Source of the DNA: Nageia nagi
Taxonomy: Eukaryota > Pinophyta
Assembly (NCBI GenBank): GCA_050084985.1
Contig: JBITNC010000001.1
Span: 58,714,001 to 58,778,000, forward strand
DNA length: 64,000 nt
Direction of reading: 5' to 3'
Below are positions 22,530-34,611 of this stretch, in pieces. A model generated the notes under the pieces. That model searched no databases. It was not told where the DNA came from and saw only the letters and a list, made by a program, of their open reading frames with translations. The translations under genes and the position numbers were made by a program. Numbering within the stretch: the first letter of the stretch is position 1; every line of letters starts with the position of its first letter.

Positions 22530-24650
22530 CTTACAAGTTTGCTTGGGGATATTGAAGTAATGTTCTCATGATGCATGGAAAATATTATGCTTTCCTTTGG
22601 ATACTCCAAGCTAATGATACAATCTCATAAACTTTACCTCATCCAAGCCTTAGACAAAATATCAGTAAGATTATTATTGATATGTATGTACTCTAATTCT
22701 ATCCTCTTGTTTGTAAGAAGTTCCCTAATAACATACATATAAATATCTATAATTTTTATCTATTGATATTGTATTGGGTTCATAAAAGCTACAACATTTT
22801 GATTGCTCATATGAATATTGGTGGGTGAAACTTGGTCATATCCCAACGCAAGTGAAAATTATCATACCTACATAGGCTCTTGACTTTGATATGCCATTAC
22901 TATATATTCTACTTTCATAGATGATATAGAAATAATATTTCTTTTTACTTAACCAATGATAGGTCCACTCTCAATTGAGAATACAAAATTAAAGGTTGAA
23001 TTTATTCTATTTGTAGCCCTTGCAAAATTTGCATCTACATTATTGAATAAATTTGATGTGTTATCCTTCTTATAGGAAATATATTTAAGTAAAGAGCTCT
23101 TTACATATTCCAATACTTTCTTAGCTACCTTCGAATGATAATCATGAGTGTGCAATTAAAATTTTGATAATTTTGAGATGATATAAGATATTGAATCTAG
23201 TGTGGGAGTGAAGACTCCCAAAAATAAACCTACACATTGTTTCAACTACCTTAGGGTCATTTAAACCATTTTCTCTTATCACAAGATTAGTTTTGGATGA
23301 TATAATAACAATAGAAAGTTTGCAATCTTCCATGCTAAACTCCTCGAGGATATGAAAGACACAATTAGATAAATTTATATATATCCTATGATCCCATTTC
23401 CATGCTTACAAACTAAGTATAGCATGAAAAGCATAAGTCCATAATCTTGAACTTCTTCTTCAAGCCTTATTTCACTATCTTGATAATCCTCGTGATACAT
23501 ACATCATCAACATACAACACAATTATCAATACATGCTCACTATATCTCCTAATCTACGCATTATTTTTTAAGATGTATTTTTTATATCCTAAGTCAATGA
23601 GAAATACATCAATATTATTATACCATGCTTTAGGTACTTATTTGAGACCATAAAAATATCTCTTTAACTTTCACATATACTTGATGTATCCTTTTTTTTC
23701 AAATTATTTTTGTTGGCACAAATACATCTCTTATTACAAATTTCCATTGAGACAAGTTCTTTTGACATCCATTTGATAGCCTCCCATACTTGGCTTACTT
23801 TAATAAAAAAATACCTATATCATGGAATTCATATATACCACAAGAGAAAAAGTTTCATGGTAATCCACCCTTTCAAGTTATCAAAAGCCTTTAGCCATCA
23901 AGCATGCCTTATGTTTCTAAACATCATCTTTAGAATTGAATTTTTTATTGTAAACCCACTCACAACCTATATTATTCTTTTCATAAGACCTTAAGGCCCA
24001 ATTCCTAACTTTCATTCTTCATTAATTCATCATAGTCATTTTTTATGGTTGATTCCCATTTGGGTACATTGTAATCTTTTTCATATATAGGTGGGATCTC
24101 ATATTTCATGATCTTTCCCATTAGTGTGAAACCTATTCTCTATTTTTTCCCATGATAGTTTTCCTTCAATATTCGTAGGATGTTAAACTTTAAAAGGGTT
24201 TCTTTAATATGCCCTTTCATCCTTTTAGGCACTTTAAGCTCAACATTAGAATCATGTGAAACAAAATCAACCATATATTCTTGACACATATCCCCTTGAA
24301 CAACAAAGCAACTTTTATGTCAAATTGTATTATGATCATCACCTTGATTTGTATCATTTTATAAATAAACTCTTTTCATCATCAAGTAGCCTTGGAAGAT
24401 TGAATCAAATATTAAAATCAAATCCCTCATCAATTTACACATATCTCCTACGAATAATATCCCTAATGTATGAATCATATAATTTTTTTAACTCCTCTAC
24501 ATAACCCACAAAGATACACTTCTTGCTTTTAGGTTCTAACTTCATCCTCTTCTCCTTTGGGATATGGACCTAAGCATCACAATGAAAAACTTGAAGTAAT
24601 TCAAATTTGGCTTTCTCCCAATTCACTTCTCTTTCAAAGTAGCTCTCTGA
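22530..24650 (-). pseudogene. copia pol: reverse transcriptase and RNase H
   Basis: The corrected minus-strand translation follows Ty1/copia pol. CEWVYNKKFNSKDDV and HKAWLMAKGF lie near 23.9 kb, and the RT catalytic box LIIVLYVDDVCIT lies at about 23500. NGLNDPKVVETM and HTRFNILYHL are near 23.2 kb; AKKVLEYVKSS, then VDANFARATNRINSTF with FSIESGPIIG, form the start of RNase H. The RNase H end (EYI..AYQSQEPM, then IDIYMYVIRELLTNKRIELE and NNLTDILSKAW) runs to about 22600. Frameshifts separate the open pieces (22949-23155 and 23142-23333). The enzyme copies retroelement RNA into DNA; this copy is dead. Confidence 0.88.
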
Positions 24651-24700
24651 ACGACTCTTGCAAGATTATGACAATTAATGTAAAAAGCACATTGTTCCAC

Positions 24701-25340
24701 TTCAACTCACAACTTGATGTTAATACTACTTACATGAAACATGTATCTTGCTATCTTAAAAAACACTTTATTTTTTTATTTTGTAATTTTATTTTACTAA
24801 AAAATATATAAAATAGTAAATTAATATACAATATATACTAAAAAAAAAAAAAAATTCCAACTCTTTAATTTACGTATTCATTTCCATTATCCATTCTCAA
24901 AATCCAGAGATTTATTTTATTGCTATTCAACAAAAACCTTAAACCCAATGAAACGATATAAGCTCTGTTAATATAAAAAAAATTAAATATCTATAAACTC
25001 TATCAATATTTTTATTAAATCAAGTTATATCACATGAAATGATTTAACTTTATTAAAATAAAAAAAACTTATACTCACAAATAATATATGTCCACATTCC
25101 ACTTATTTACAGAGACCAATAACTTCAACTTCCAATTTACAGAGTTCCATAGCTTTAATTTCCAAATATCTTGACTCAATCCCAATACATAGTTCTTCGT
25201 CTTGATGATACCCATTGATTGCAATTCAAGTTTGAATGATTACTTACACTGATCGGCATTCATTTCATCAGATACGATATGTATCATGAAAACAAGAGCT
25301 CATAGAACTGGATCCAGGGCTTCTGTGCATTAAAAGTTTA
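24701..25340. other. AT-rich region upstream of the syntaxin exon
   Basis: No ORF with a family motif. There are A-rich runs (about 24840-24855) and many TATA-like words, so a core promoter cannot be picked out. From about 25170 onward the composition becomes less AT-rich toward the ATG at 25347 and may be 5' untranslated sequence. Confidence 0.4.
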
Positions 25341-25346
25341 TCAGTC

Positions 25347-25611
25347 ATGCTCAATAAGGCTGGCCTGTCTTCATATCGTGATAGGACCGCAGAATTTCAC
25401 AATGTAGCTCAAAGGTTAAAGAAATCCTCTTTATATGATGCTACTTCTTCCAATTCTTCTTCTTCAGCCAGTTTTGGGAATGGGAATGGAGACCTCGATC
25501 ATCGGAAAGGGCTTCATGGGGCATCGCTGCAATCAGAGTTTAACAAGAAGGCCTCAAGAATCGGGTTGGGTATTCATCAGGCTTCGCAAAAACTTGCAAG
25601 ATTGGCGCAAT
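25347..25611 (+). CDS. syntaxin of the SYP31/SYP32 type, first coding exon
   Basis: The exon encodes about 88 residues that match the N-terminus of plant SYP31/32 (Sed5-like Qa-SNAREs). SSYRDRTAEF and VAQRLKKSS are followed by a Ser-rich linker and then SEFNKKASRIGLGIHQASQK and LARLAQ, where the family has SEFNK(R/K)AS.IGL.I..TSQKL..LAK. These proteins act in ER-Golgi and intra-Golgi vesicle fusion; the SNARE helix and C-terminal membrane anchor are encoded by later exons not found here. ATG 25347 suits the family start (short lead before SSYRDRT). The exon ends at a consensus donor, CAAT-GTAAGT, in phase 1. There are no stops or frameshifts, so it is either a live gene with a very long first intron or a 5' gene fragment. 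Confidence 0.78.
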
Positions 25612-27750
25612 GTAAGTTAAACAGGCCATTTTCGTTTATTTTTAAAACTTATTTCTTTGGTCGTTGTGTGGATCTCTATATCTAAAATATAGGTAGGGAT
25701 CTCATTTTTCATGTGTTAAATTTAAGCGGGGATTTCAATTTTATGCATCTGTATAGGTTTTCCTGATATTCCATGAAGAATTTCTTTGATATTTTTGTAG
25801 TATAAAACTCTCAATATTTGGTTTCTTTGATAATTTTGTAATATAAAACTCTCAATCTTTGTTTTGATTTCCTGTCAGAGATGTCACTGTTATGATCCAG
25901 TACCACTAAGCCTCAATATCACCACAATTGTTACTATTGCGCTCTGGCAGCTTCATCGTTACGCTCCATCTAAAATATCTCTGTCATTCAACCAAGGCCC
26001 AGTTGGTGTGTTCTAGACCTGATATGTAGGTGGTCTAAGTGAGGATTCCATTTTTCTAATGCAGATTTATTCTAATTGTGAAGAATTCAACATAAGACTA
26101 TATGTTGGTTTCCTGTGACTCTCTCAGGCCTTAATGCTATTAACTACATACTGGAATATATCCCATAACTTTCTGAAGATCAAATGTATTAATAAGGCCC
26201 GTAATAACCATTGTTCCCTGCATGGTATCTTCCCATCAATGGTAGAACATTCATGAACTGCACAGAAACATAATGAATCTAACCCCACGTACAGATAGAA
26301 GATTTATAGTGGGGAAAACATAATAGAAAATACTCACTTTCAAATTATGCAGGGTGTATTCACTGACACCTAACAATCTAGTACAAGGCAGTCAAGAGTA
26401 AAGGAAAATGATCTGCAATTCCAACATAGCAAGAACATCCAAGCACCTTCCATAGGGCTACCATCCTACTTCTAACTCCTAACACAACTTTCTAGTACCC
26501 CTTCTTTAGTCCGGTACTTGCACCTCTGTAGCAATGCTTTATAATAATAAAGTCTTAATATGGGTATATAGGATACAAACAACAGCAGCAAAAAACGTCT
26601 GGGTATGAATTCGAGTATAGGGAAGTTCAATGTTGGGTGCTTACTGTCAAGCATACACACTCCCATAGTGATGAATAATACCCCTAGCCAATGTGCGCAC
26701 CAGACTTGTATTCCCATAGTCATGACTCACAACGACAAAAACCCTCTTGAACACAATACACTTACCTTTAGAAAGACAGAAGCTATATATGTTTAGATAA
26801 ACATTTCCCAAGCATCAACATGGCTCCTGACAATTTTCAGGGGACACATCTTCCCTAAAAAAAAATTACCATCCCTGGAAACTTAGGGATGCCATGGGGG
26901 ACATTCTTTACTGTTCATCAATAATGTAGAATGTATTTAACCATTTTACTAGTTTTTGCATCATGACTTTGCTAGTTTTTGCATAACAGATATTACAAAT
27001 GATTATGTTTCATTTATTTTCATTGTTCTTACAGTTATACTTGCCATCCCCCAGCCGTTTCCTAAAATCAGGTCACCATCCATGAAAAGCTGTCTTCCTT
27101 TTCCTCAGTTACCCCGTCCCCCACTCCATTAGAACCTTGCTCCTATTATACTCCAATAAGCATGAGCATACTTATTTTACTGTACACCAAAAATTATGTA
27201 TGCAAAAAGTCCCTTCAATATAGTGCAAATATAGCTTAAAAGTTTAAAACATCTAAAATGATTCCTTTCCTTCCAAGGAGGAGTTACACTTGTGTGGTTT
27301 TTTTCCATGTCTTCTTGGTCTATCTTTCACCCCACACGTTTATGATGACGAATTGAGCTTCTAAAAAGGAAAAAAATGAGAAAATCTAGGATATATTCGG
27401 ACACTGCAGGTCCTATTTGACCACTTTAATGATGGAATATTACAATGAAGTGTAATTTATTTTGACATATTTTAGTGAAGAATATGTATATGCAAAGGTT
27501 ATGTTTGGAACACTACATGCCACTCAAACTGACAACTTATATCTTAGCATTTGGTTTCCACATAATGGCCTTGTATATTTTATAAGAAAAGTAGATTCTG
27601 TTTTGAAGTAGAATTCCCTTGCTCTCTCTTTAAAATGAATAAAACTTTGATAAGTTCATGATAAAAGAGATTACATTTACAAGGCTCATTCTACGGTGTT
27701 TGCTAATGTTTCAAACATAAATAATGTAATTAACCTCCTTTGTGTTATAG
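25612..27750. other. intron 1 of the syntaxin gene or intergenic DNA
   Basis: It begins with the donor GTAAGT. The sequence is moderately AT-rich with no repeats or protein motifs that I recognise. No second SYP31/32 exon (LAKLAKR..VF(D/N)D, then EIQELT) is seen here or anywhere downstream in the plus strand of the window. Confidence 0.5.
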
Positions 27751-28059
27751 GATGTGTTGTGCCTTCCACAACACGCCCTAAATTTTTAGTAAATTTGGGG
27801 ACCCTCAAATTTTGATAAGAAGGAGTTGTTTAACAGGAGTGATCAAGTTGGCGGTGTGCTGAGACCAAAAAGACATTAGGGACTAGAATCAATGAAGGGT
27901 GATCAATGTTTGACCTTTGGGGGCAATGGATCGAATTTTGGCTAAGGCATGATTGAGTGCATGTCCGAGAGGAGACAATACCCACGTTCCCTCTTGGACT
28001 TGTGTTGGGTCTTTATAGGGTTCGGATGACTGTTCTGAGCAGCAAGAAGCAAATTTGAC

Positions 28060-28830
28060 TAAGTCCAGAACGTCCCTTGCCTTGGTGCAAGTCAGAAGGA
28101 AGACAGACTCCTTGTCTCATTCGGGATGTGCACTCAACCCATACATGCTTTCCTGTGGCCCAAGACATCTCCCATGACTCACCTCGGACTTGCGCCAGCT
28201 TCTTAGGGGTTCCAAAAGATGTTTTTGAGCAACAATGATGAAATTCAACTAAGTCTGGAACATGTCTTCCTTGGGCATACGATCGGATGAGGATGACCTT
28301 CATGTCTCTCGGGGGACTTGCGCCGAACTAAAGAGCATATTTCGGGCACATGTCCAAGGCAGGACACCAGCCTTGTCCTCCCTAGGACTTGCGCTGGGCA
28401 CACCTGGCTAGTATCCTGGCACCGATGGACTTCAAAACACACCATGTGACCCCTAGGAGACCTGCGCCAAGCTTGTATGTCCTCTTCCAGTGCAAGTGCA
28501 CATGAAGAAAGGGGTGGTGACCTCTTTCAGACCTGCGCTAGCCTTCTAGGAGCATCAAGGGAGTATTTCGGGCAACAAAGGACGAAATTGGCTAAGTGTT
28601 GAGCATCATCCCTTTGGGCGCAAGTCGGGAAGGGCGCAGGTCGGGAAGAGGACAAACACCATGACCCCTTCCACATCTGCGCAAGGTTCACATCTCTCAT
28701 CCCTGGTGCAAGTGCAGCAGGAGACAACATGCTTGTCTCCCCTCACGCATACGCTATCCTTGTCTGCCCTCATCCCTAGTGCAAATTCGGACCAAGACAC
28801 CTCTTTTGGCCCTTAGAACACTTGTGCCAG
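28060..28830 (+). repeat. hairpin array of module D (about 8-9 units)
   Basis: Units of about 60 bp, spaced 60-110 bp, have outer arms of the form GGCGCAAGTC and GACTTGCGCC and an inner inverted repeat such as GGAGACAA..TTGTCTCC. Clear examples are about 28345-28400 (GGACA..TTGTCC, then GGACTTGCGC) and about 28700-28765 (GTGCAAGT, then GGAGACAACATGCTTGTCTC). The right arm is usually followed by CAGCCTTCTAGG-like sequence. Confidence 0.75.
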
Positions 28831-29103
28831 CCTCCCAGGAGCCAACCGACTTAGAGTTGTGTACTCGAATGCATAGAAAACCACACAATCCCCAGGCACT
28901 TGAAGGCTTTTCCCTAGAAAACCCTAGAAATATCTAGAAAAGGGGGTAAACCAGCCTTCATTTCTACACACAACATTTCTCCCTCCTTGTGAACTCACAT
29001 GAGCATTGAAACTAAGACCCCTTGAAACCCTTCCAGAAGACAAGCCGAGGAATTCCTTATCTCCCTTCGCTAAGACACTCGAGGCACCACTTACGTCCAA
29101 TGG

Positions 29104-29599
29104 TAGAGATGAATTCTAAGACATAGGGGGAAGAGATCAAGTTGGAGGGGGCAGGACCATTGATGAGGCCCCGCCAAAGACAAAGCTCACCTTTGATCCC
29201 TCTTCTTCAATGAGCGCACTGGATGAGGATCCTAGCCAGAGGGTGAAGGATGAGTCCACAAAGAATCACCATGTGAGTCGGTTTGTCTTCAAGGTTAGCA
29301 ACATGTTGTTTGTGACTAGAGTCTTCGTAGACAAGGATCCGATGAAATCCCAAGACTTGGAGACTCAGACATTGAAGGCAAACATTGGTGAAGTCAAGAC
29401 CACTGGGCGAGCCAAGGAGCTAGAGGGGAGCCAGAAGAAGATGAGCCTTGAAGAGGAGATCATACTCCTTAAGCCACGACGTCCACAAGAGGGGAAGACC
29501 ACTCAAGAACAAGTGTGTCTGGAACTAGCAGGTGGAGATGACTCCAAGATAGATGCCACGGATGAAGAAGTAGCTGTTGGACTCATGAATGCCAGTTGA
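29104..29599 (+). pseudogene. ORF remnant of module D
   Basis: The frame opens with MVEMNSKT and then has a stop (TAG) where module D' has CAG (Gln). It then continues open from 29210 (MSALDEDPSQRVKDES, then FVFKVSNMLFVTRVFVDKDP and LETQTLKANIGEVKTTG) to the stop at 29597. It is acidic and charged, with an E/K-rich C-terminal third, and has no recognised domain. Its position, between the array and the second TATA box, is that of the large ORF in modules A, B and C, so it is probably an internally deleted version. The sequence link to those copies is weak. Confidence 0.5.
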
Positions 29600-29700
29600 T
29601 GGAAGCCGTTGCATCTTGGATGCAATATTTTAATTTTTATTTCATTTTTGCTTAAATCAGTATTTTGGATCTCAAACTTTATATATTTTGTTAAAGCCTT

Positions 29701-29860
29701 GTGATGGATGAGGAATTTGGTCCTACAAGTGTTGGACTTAATTTGGTGGTGCCATGTGGCACATTTTTTATTGGATCGACAATATTTTAATAATTTTACA
29801 TTAGTTAGGGTTAGGGCAACACTTAGGGTTGCCTTGCAAACTATAAATAGCCCTAGAGGG
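29701..29860 (+). promoter_or_regulatory. TTAGGG-rich promoter segment with TATA box, module D
   Basis: TGTGATGGATGAGG opens a block with CCATGTGGCAC, TTAGGGTTAGGG, CACTTAGGGTTGCC and ACTATAAATAGCCC (TATAAATA at 29842-29849). The same order recurs in modules A (TATATATA at 41724), B (TATAAGTA at 50353) and D' (TATAAATA at 57595). TTAGGGTT is the reverse of the plant telo-box type element. The segment is a plausible LTR core promoter. Confidence 0.65.
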
Positions 29861-30806
29861 TTCATTTGTGCGAGAGAAGGAATTTTGAGAATGGAACTTT
29901 GAACATTTTGCAACTAGATGAGTAGAGTAATTCTTTCTATCTGGTACTCGTCTATTGTGAATGTGGCATGATCCTTGAAATGAAAATTGCACAACTCCAT
30001 TTCTTTGGTATTATGAACTTGGACATGTTATTTTAGTCATTGATATGTGTTACTTGAGATACTTGAAGCATTTCACAAACCTCTTGAGGGGTGGGTGAAA
30101 GAGTAGTTGAATATCTTTTGAAGTGTTGAATGTGATGCATAGTTGATGATTGTTCATAATATGCGACTAGACTTGTATGACTCTGAAAGTGGGTTCCTTT
30201 ATGAGGTCTAGCATGTGAACTTCATCCACATTGGAAGTGCCATCCTTGTCCCCTTAGACGCATGCTCCCTTTGGTAGACTATTCTTGTGGTTAGCTACTG
30301 CAAGTGGATGAATCCTTCTTCTAGACCCTTTGTGTAGTTTGCTAGAATGAAAGGATGTGTGGACGCATGGAACTCACAAGAAACCTGTAGGAACTTGACC
30401 TTTTAGACACTGTATTCATTGGTGGAGTCTGATGCAAAAGAGCTGAACTCATGTGCCTTAAGCTATCTCAATCTCCCCTCTTGTTTACTCTTATTTTACA
30501 CTTTTTTCTGTGGCTTTCGCACCCCCAATTTTATTTACTCTGTTTGAGAAACAACCCTTGTCTTGATACAAAGACAATCTCAGTCCTTGATTGACAAATT
30601 TTATTTGAGTTGTTACCAGCTTCAAACATCTTAACCAGTCTCCTGAGTCAATTCTTGCACACCCATTTCACGAGACCTTTGAGGTTGGAGTCCTCATAGT
30701 GGGTAGGGTTCACACCCTTCCACCTAGGTGTTGGTGTTTTCCGCAAACCCTGCAAGCCAATTTGCCTATACATCAGGGTAGGAAAGAAAAACAACCCAAC
30801 CTAAAT

Positions 30807-30823
30807 TGGCGTTAGAAGGAGGG
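30807..30823 (+). other. putative primer-binding site of module D
   Basis: TGGCGTTAGAAGGAGGG follows the CCCAAC end of the R-U5-like region by a few bases. Related sequence sits in the same place in module A (TGGCAGAAGG at 42991) and perhaps B (TTGCTAGAAGC at about 51381). I could not assign the matching tRNA. Confidence 0.45.
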
Positions 30824-31928
30824 CCCAAATTGTATTTGTGTTTAGTTAGAGTTGTTTCTCTTTTGTTTTCCTTTTCACTTGGGTCCTTAAGCATATGCAT
30901 ACATCAAACAAGAGTCCAAGCCTTTCTCACCAAGATACCCCAAGCACACACTCTGAGTCTTGGAGATATATCCTTTGATGGTTTCTACAACCGTCATATT
31001 GTACAGTCATGGCGGCAACGACATGCTGGTTGGCAAGTATACCATAGAACTCTCAAGGACAACCATATGCTTTGCCTACATATGTACCACCTCATATAAG
31101 TTACTAGGCATATCTGAATTCAACCCCACCGCAACCACAAATAGGATCAATCACCAATTTGAATTAAGCTATACAATAACTACTGGTCCAAAGCTTGAAT
31201 ACCAACCATCAAATGTGATCAACACAACCGATGTTGCAAGTCCAACCTAACACATGGAGTCTCATGAACAGTCAAGTTGCACCAATACAAGCGGCTCACT
31301 CCATCCCCGAATATTCCAAAGGCCCTTCAAGCTCACCAAGTAGTCCTAGATCTGATACTTTCGAATGCTCTATTGAAAGAGTATGGAGAATGTGTTACGA
31401 CATAGGGAAGCATAGGTAGGACGAAGAATTGGATCAACTAAAAGATGCCTTGGAGAGATGAAGGTATGATCTAGAGCAAATGATGGACAAAAGATCTCAA
31501 CAAGGTTTCCATATACCTCCTCCATGGCCTACTCCAAACCAAGCAGCATGTAAAAGGGATCAGTCCCTAAGAGACAAAGCAACCCTTCCAATGTCATGTA
31601 CTACACGGTTCGACACAGGAACATCCAGGCCGTCATGAAGAAGAAGTTGCTCAAGAGTAGAAGAAAGAGCACTAGATATACAAGTTGTCTCTACACCTTC
31701 AAGGAAAAGTGTTTCGAGATTGCATAATAGATACCCGCCTTGATGGCAATGTGATAATGAGTATGGCTTGTCATGAGGCAGGATTCACTCCTTCGATCGA
31801 AGATTAGAATGAAGATGATGAGTCAATCATAGTGAGCTGTCTAAAGGGTGTTTGCATGCAAATTGTTGGATCAGAAGAGCAGTACTCCTTAGACTTCACC
31901 TTAATCAACCTGCTCGAGCATACAAGTC
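30824..31928 (+). pseudogene. internal region after module D, decayed gag-like frames
   Basis: This lies between the putative primer-binding site of D and the start of E. Frames between 30960 and 31900 are short and broken. One (from 31231, reading HSIPEYSKGPSSSPSSPRSD and then, past stops, a charged helical stretch ELDQLKDALER) has the low-complexity and coiled-coil look of a gag N-terminus. Its last part reads IVSCLKGVCMQIVGSEEQYS. No catalytic motif is seen. Confidence 0.35.
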
Positions 31929-32214
31929 TGTTGTGCCCACACAACACACCCCAAGATGCAGCATTTTGGGGACCCAATTTTTGCAACAGAAATGAGTGAC
32001 ATTGCCTGGGCATGATCAACCTACAGCTAGTATGGAGACCCAGGGCAGCCAGATGATCAAAACAATGCACGAGTATGCCCTGAAATCATGAAGAGAGTTC
32101 AGCACAGCCAGTGGCCAAGTTAGGACCCGGTTTCAAGCGACATCTCATAGGATGGAGTTTTGGGTCATGATAGCGACTAGACAGTGGAGTTTTGAACGAA
32201 TGGCCATCAGGGTG

Positions 32215-32720
32215 AAAAAGGCGTTTTTTTTGCAAGTTTGAGCAACAAAGGTGCCAAGGTGATAAAATGACCGCTTTTTGTCAAGCATTGAGTCTAGGAG
32301 CAGTGAATAGAGTCAAGATGTTGAAAATATGTGTTTTTACACAATTTGAGCTCGGAAAAGGCAACTATGGCCAAAAGGAGCATTTTTATCAAGATTGAGC
32401 CTAGAGAATTAGAAAATGGTTAGTAGTGCGGAAAAACGCGTTTTGGTCTATTTTGAGCTTGGAATTGGTGAGTATGGTTAAAATGTGCATTTTTGCATGA
32501 TTTGATCTCGGAATGCTTGAAAATGACCAAAAATGCAAAGTTGAGCTCAAAGTGCTCGGAAATACCGAAAATGATCGTTTTTGCACATCTTGAGTTCAGA
32601 AAGGTTGAAAATGTAGACTTTGAACTCGAATTGCCGGAAATGTTGGAAATGATCATTTTTTCATTGCTTGAGCTCGAAATGGTCAAAATGCATACTTTTG
32701 AGCCCAAAAATGCTGGAAAT
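32215..32720 (+). repeat. minisatellite with TTGAGCTCGGAA / AAAATG core
   Basis: About ten units start TTGAGCTCGGAA or TTGAGCTCGAAA and contain GAAAATG..AAAATGCAT. Unit length alternates between about 30 and 50-60 bp. It stands at the left of module E. Confidence 0.8.
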
Positions 32721-32999
32721 GGCTAGAAATGCACCGTTTGGGCTCGTAAAAGAAGAGAAAAGCCGGGAATGAATAGTATAGCCCGGAATGGATCAGGAAA
32801 GCAAGTTTGAGCACGCCTTGGGGGGTAAAATAAAAAAATAAGTGTTTTGGCTGCCAAGAAGCTTTGGGTTGAGCTCGAAAAAATGAGTTTTTTCAAAATG
32901 CTTAGAATGAAAACCCGAGAGAGAGGTGTGGTGCTAAATGACAAATCAAGGCCACTTTGCTCTTGGAAATGTCGAAAAAATTCGAATTTTGACCCCTGA

Positions 33000-34450
33000 A
33001 AATCTAGGGGGAGTTTTGCAAGTTTTCCCTCACTTCACCAAATCTTGAAAATGGCCTATTGTCTTGAAAACTTGTGCCTACCTTTTGGGAGGCCTAGATT
33101 GATCTGAAAGTGGAATTTTTGAGCATGGGAGCGTGGACATCACAATTCTACATCAAATTGGTATTTCAAGTTTGCGATTTCAACAAGTTTTGCTCCCTCA
33201 AAAGTTGAAAATGAGCAAAAAAGAACAGCCAATAGGAATGCTTCAAATTTTCCAAAATTTAAAAAATGTCAAAATGAAAGTCCAAGAAGAGGTAGGGTGC
33301 CAAATCCAATTTTAGGCATCTTCCCTCTTGAAATTTTCAAAAAAAGTCAAAAAATACCCCTCAAAAAGTTAGGTGCTGGTTTTGCCTCTTTTCCTTCATT
33401 TGGCCAAATTTAGAAAATGGCCTATTCCTCCTAAAACCTGCGCCTATCCTTCTTGCACCCGAAAATTACAAAAAATGAGATTTTTGATCTCCATGGGGTA
33501 TAAGATGGAATTTCACACAAGTTTTATGATTTAAGTTTTCCAAAAAAATGAGATCTACTTCCTCAAATCATCAAAATTTGATCAGCCAATGAGAGAGCTC
33601 CAAAATTTTCCAAATTTTTCAAAGTTGGCCAAATCAAGAAAGAATAAAGAGCTAGGGTAGCAAATCCCAATGTGAGCAACATTGCCTTTTGCAATTTTGC
33701 AAAAAAATCAAATTTTGACCCTCAAAAACCTAGGCAGCAGTTTTGGGTGTTTTCCCTCATCTTCTCAAAGTTCCAAACTTGCTCAAATGTCCTAAAATTT
33801 GCGCCTAGCTTGGGAGTGCCTATTTTTTCTCAAAATCGAAATTTTTGACCCTAGGAGCATGGGAAATCCAATTTTGAACAATTTTCATGTTTTAAGTTTT
33901 TAGAAAAAAGTGGATCTACTCCTTCAAAATCACAAAATTTGGATCAGCCAATGGGAGAGCTTGAAATTTTTTCAAAATTGTCAAAATCAAAATTGGAGAG
34001 AAAGGTAGGGCGGAAAATCAAATTCTAAGCATCTTTGCCTCTTGCAAGATTTCAAAAAAACTTAAGATTTGTCTTCCAAAAAGTTAGGGGGGAGTTTTGG
34101 AAGTCTTGGGCCATTTCACCAAAGTTCCAAACATGCCCAAAACCTCCAAAACCTGCGCCTAGCCTCGTTGGACCCCAAAATTGCTCAAAAGTGACATTTA
34201 ATGCTTCCATGTGATAGGTGGTGTGATTCTACACCACTTTGGTCTCTCACTTGTGCAATTTGATTCATGAATACTCCCAAAAAACACCTTTTTGCTTTCA
34301 AGAAGAATTAAAGAGCTGAAAACTCAAGAAATTTGGATATTTTCTCAAAAATTCTCAAAATTTGAAATCCAAATTTGAAGTGTGGAGGTTGAAGAGCACC
34401 CTAGACCCATCATCTTTGCTTCCAAGAGCCCCCACGTTGAATCAAATCTG
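33000..34450 (+). repeat. tandem repeat, period about 360 bp, four copies
   Basis: The landmark TAGG..GGAGTTTTG and the motif AACCTGCGCCTAGCC recur together at about 33007/33077, 33369/33435, 33731/33806 and 34084/34150, giving periods of about 362, 362 and 353 bp. Each unit also has GATCAGCCAATGGGAGAGC-like and GGTAGGGTGCCAAATCC-like words. A partial fifth copy (TTTAGGTGAAGGTTTTGCC) lies near 34462. Confidence 0.85.
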
Positions 34451-34603
34451 CTCCCTCCATATTTAGGTGAAGGTTTTGCCTTATTTCCCCACTTTGGAGC
34501 ACTTTCCCAATGTTGGGCATGAGAGGGAAAAGCCAAAAATGCAAAATTTTATACTTAGGGTTGATGAGGTGTTGACATGTGGCACCTTTTGACCCCCTAA
34601 GTC

Positions 34604-34611
34604 TATAAATA
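34604..34611 (+). promoter_or_regulatory. TATA box 1 of module E
   Basis: AAGTCTATAAATACACCC follows the repeat array directly. Module C has the matching AGTCTATAAATACCACC (minus strand, 62742-62749), and module A has GCTATAAATACAGG at 38005. The box would drive the module gene. Confidence 0.6.

Larger units (their letters stand above)
22010..24700 (-). mobile_element. Ty1/copia retrotransposon, 5'-truncated
   Basis: A minus-strand copia element keeps its 3' LTR (22010-22516), RNase H, RT and traces of the region before RT. No 5' LTR, gag or clear integrase core is seen to the right, where AT-rich unrelated DNA begins near 24.7 kb. The element is therefore truncated or too decayed to follow. 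It abuts the small retroelement on the left. Confidence 0.85.
27755..30801 (+). mobile_element. module D: long LTR-like unit with hairpin array, ORF remnant and TATA box
   Basis: It begins TGTTGTGCC..CCACAACACGCCC, the same start as module E at 31929. It continues with an array of hairpin-forming repeats (28060-28830), a short ORF remnant (29104-29599), TTAGGGTTAGGG with a TATA box (29842) and about 950 bp of R-U5-like sequence ending ACAACCCAACC. A putative primer-binding site follows at 30807. I interpret it as one LTR of about 3.05 kb. Module D' (55509-57651) is a direct repeat of its first 2.15 kb. Alternatives are an internal region plus a 1.1-kb LTR starting TGTGATGGATGAGG at 29701. Confidence 0.55.

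Noticed and set aside
22949-23333. Two overlapping minus-strand ORFs as separate genes
   Set aside because: Both are frames of one copia pol broken by a frameshift.
28013-28800. Several Cys-rich minus-strand ORFs in array D (also 55763-56686 in D')
   Set aside because: They are generated by the hairpin repeats; composition and periodicity follow the array, and frames change from unit to unit.
32401-32726. Ser- and Lys/Met-rich ORFs on both strands
   Set aside because: They are translations of the module E minisatellite.
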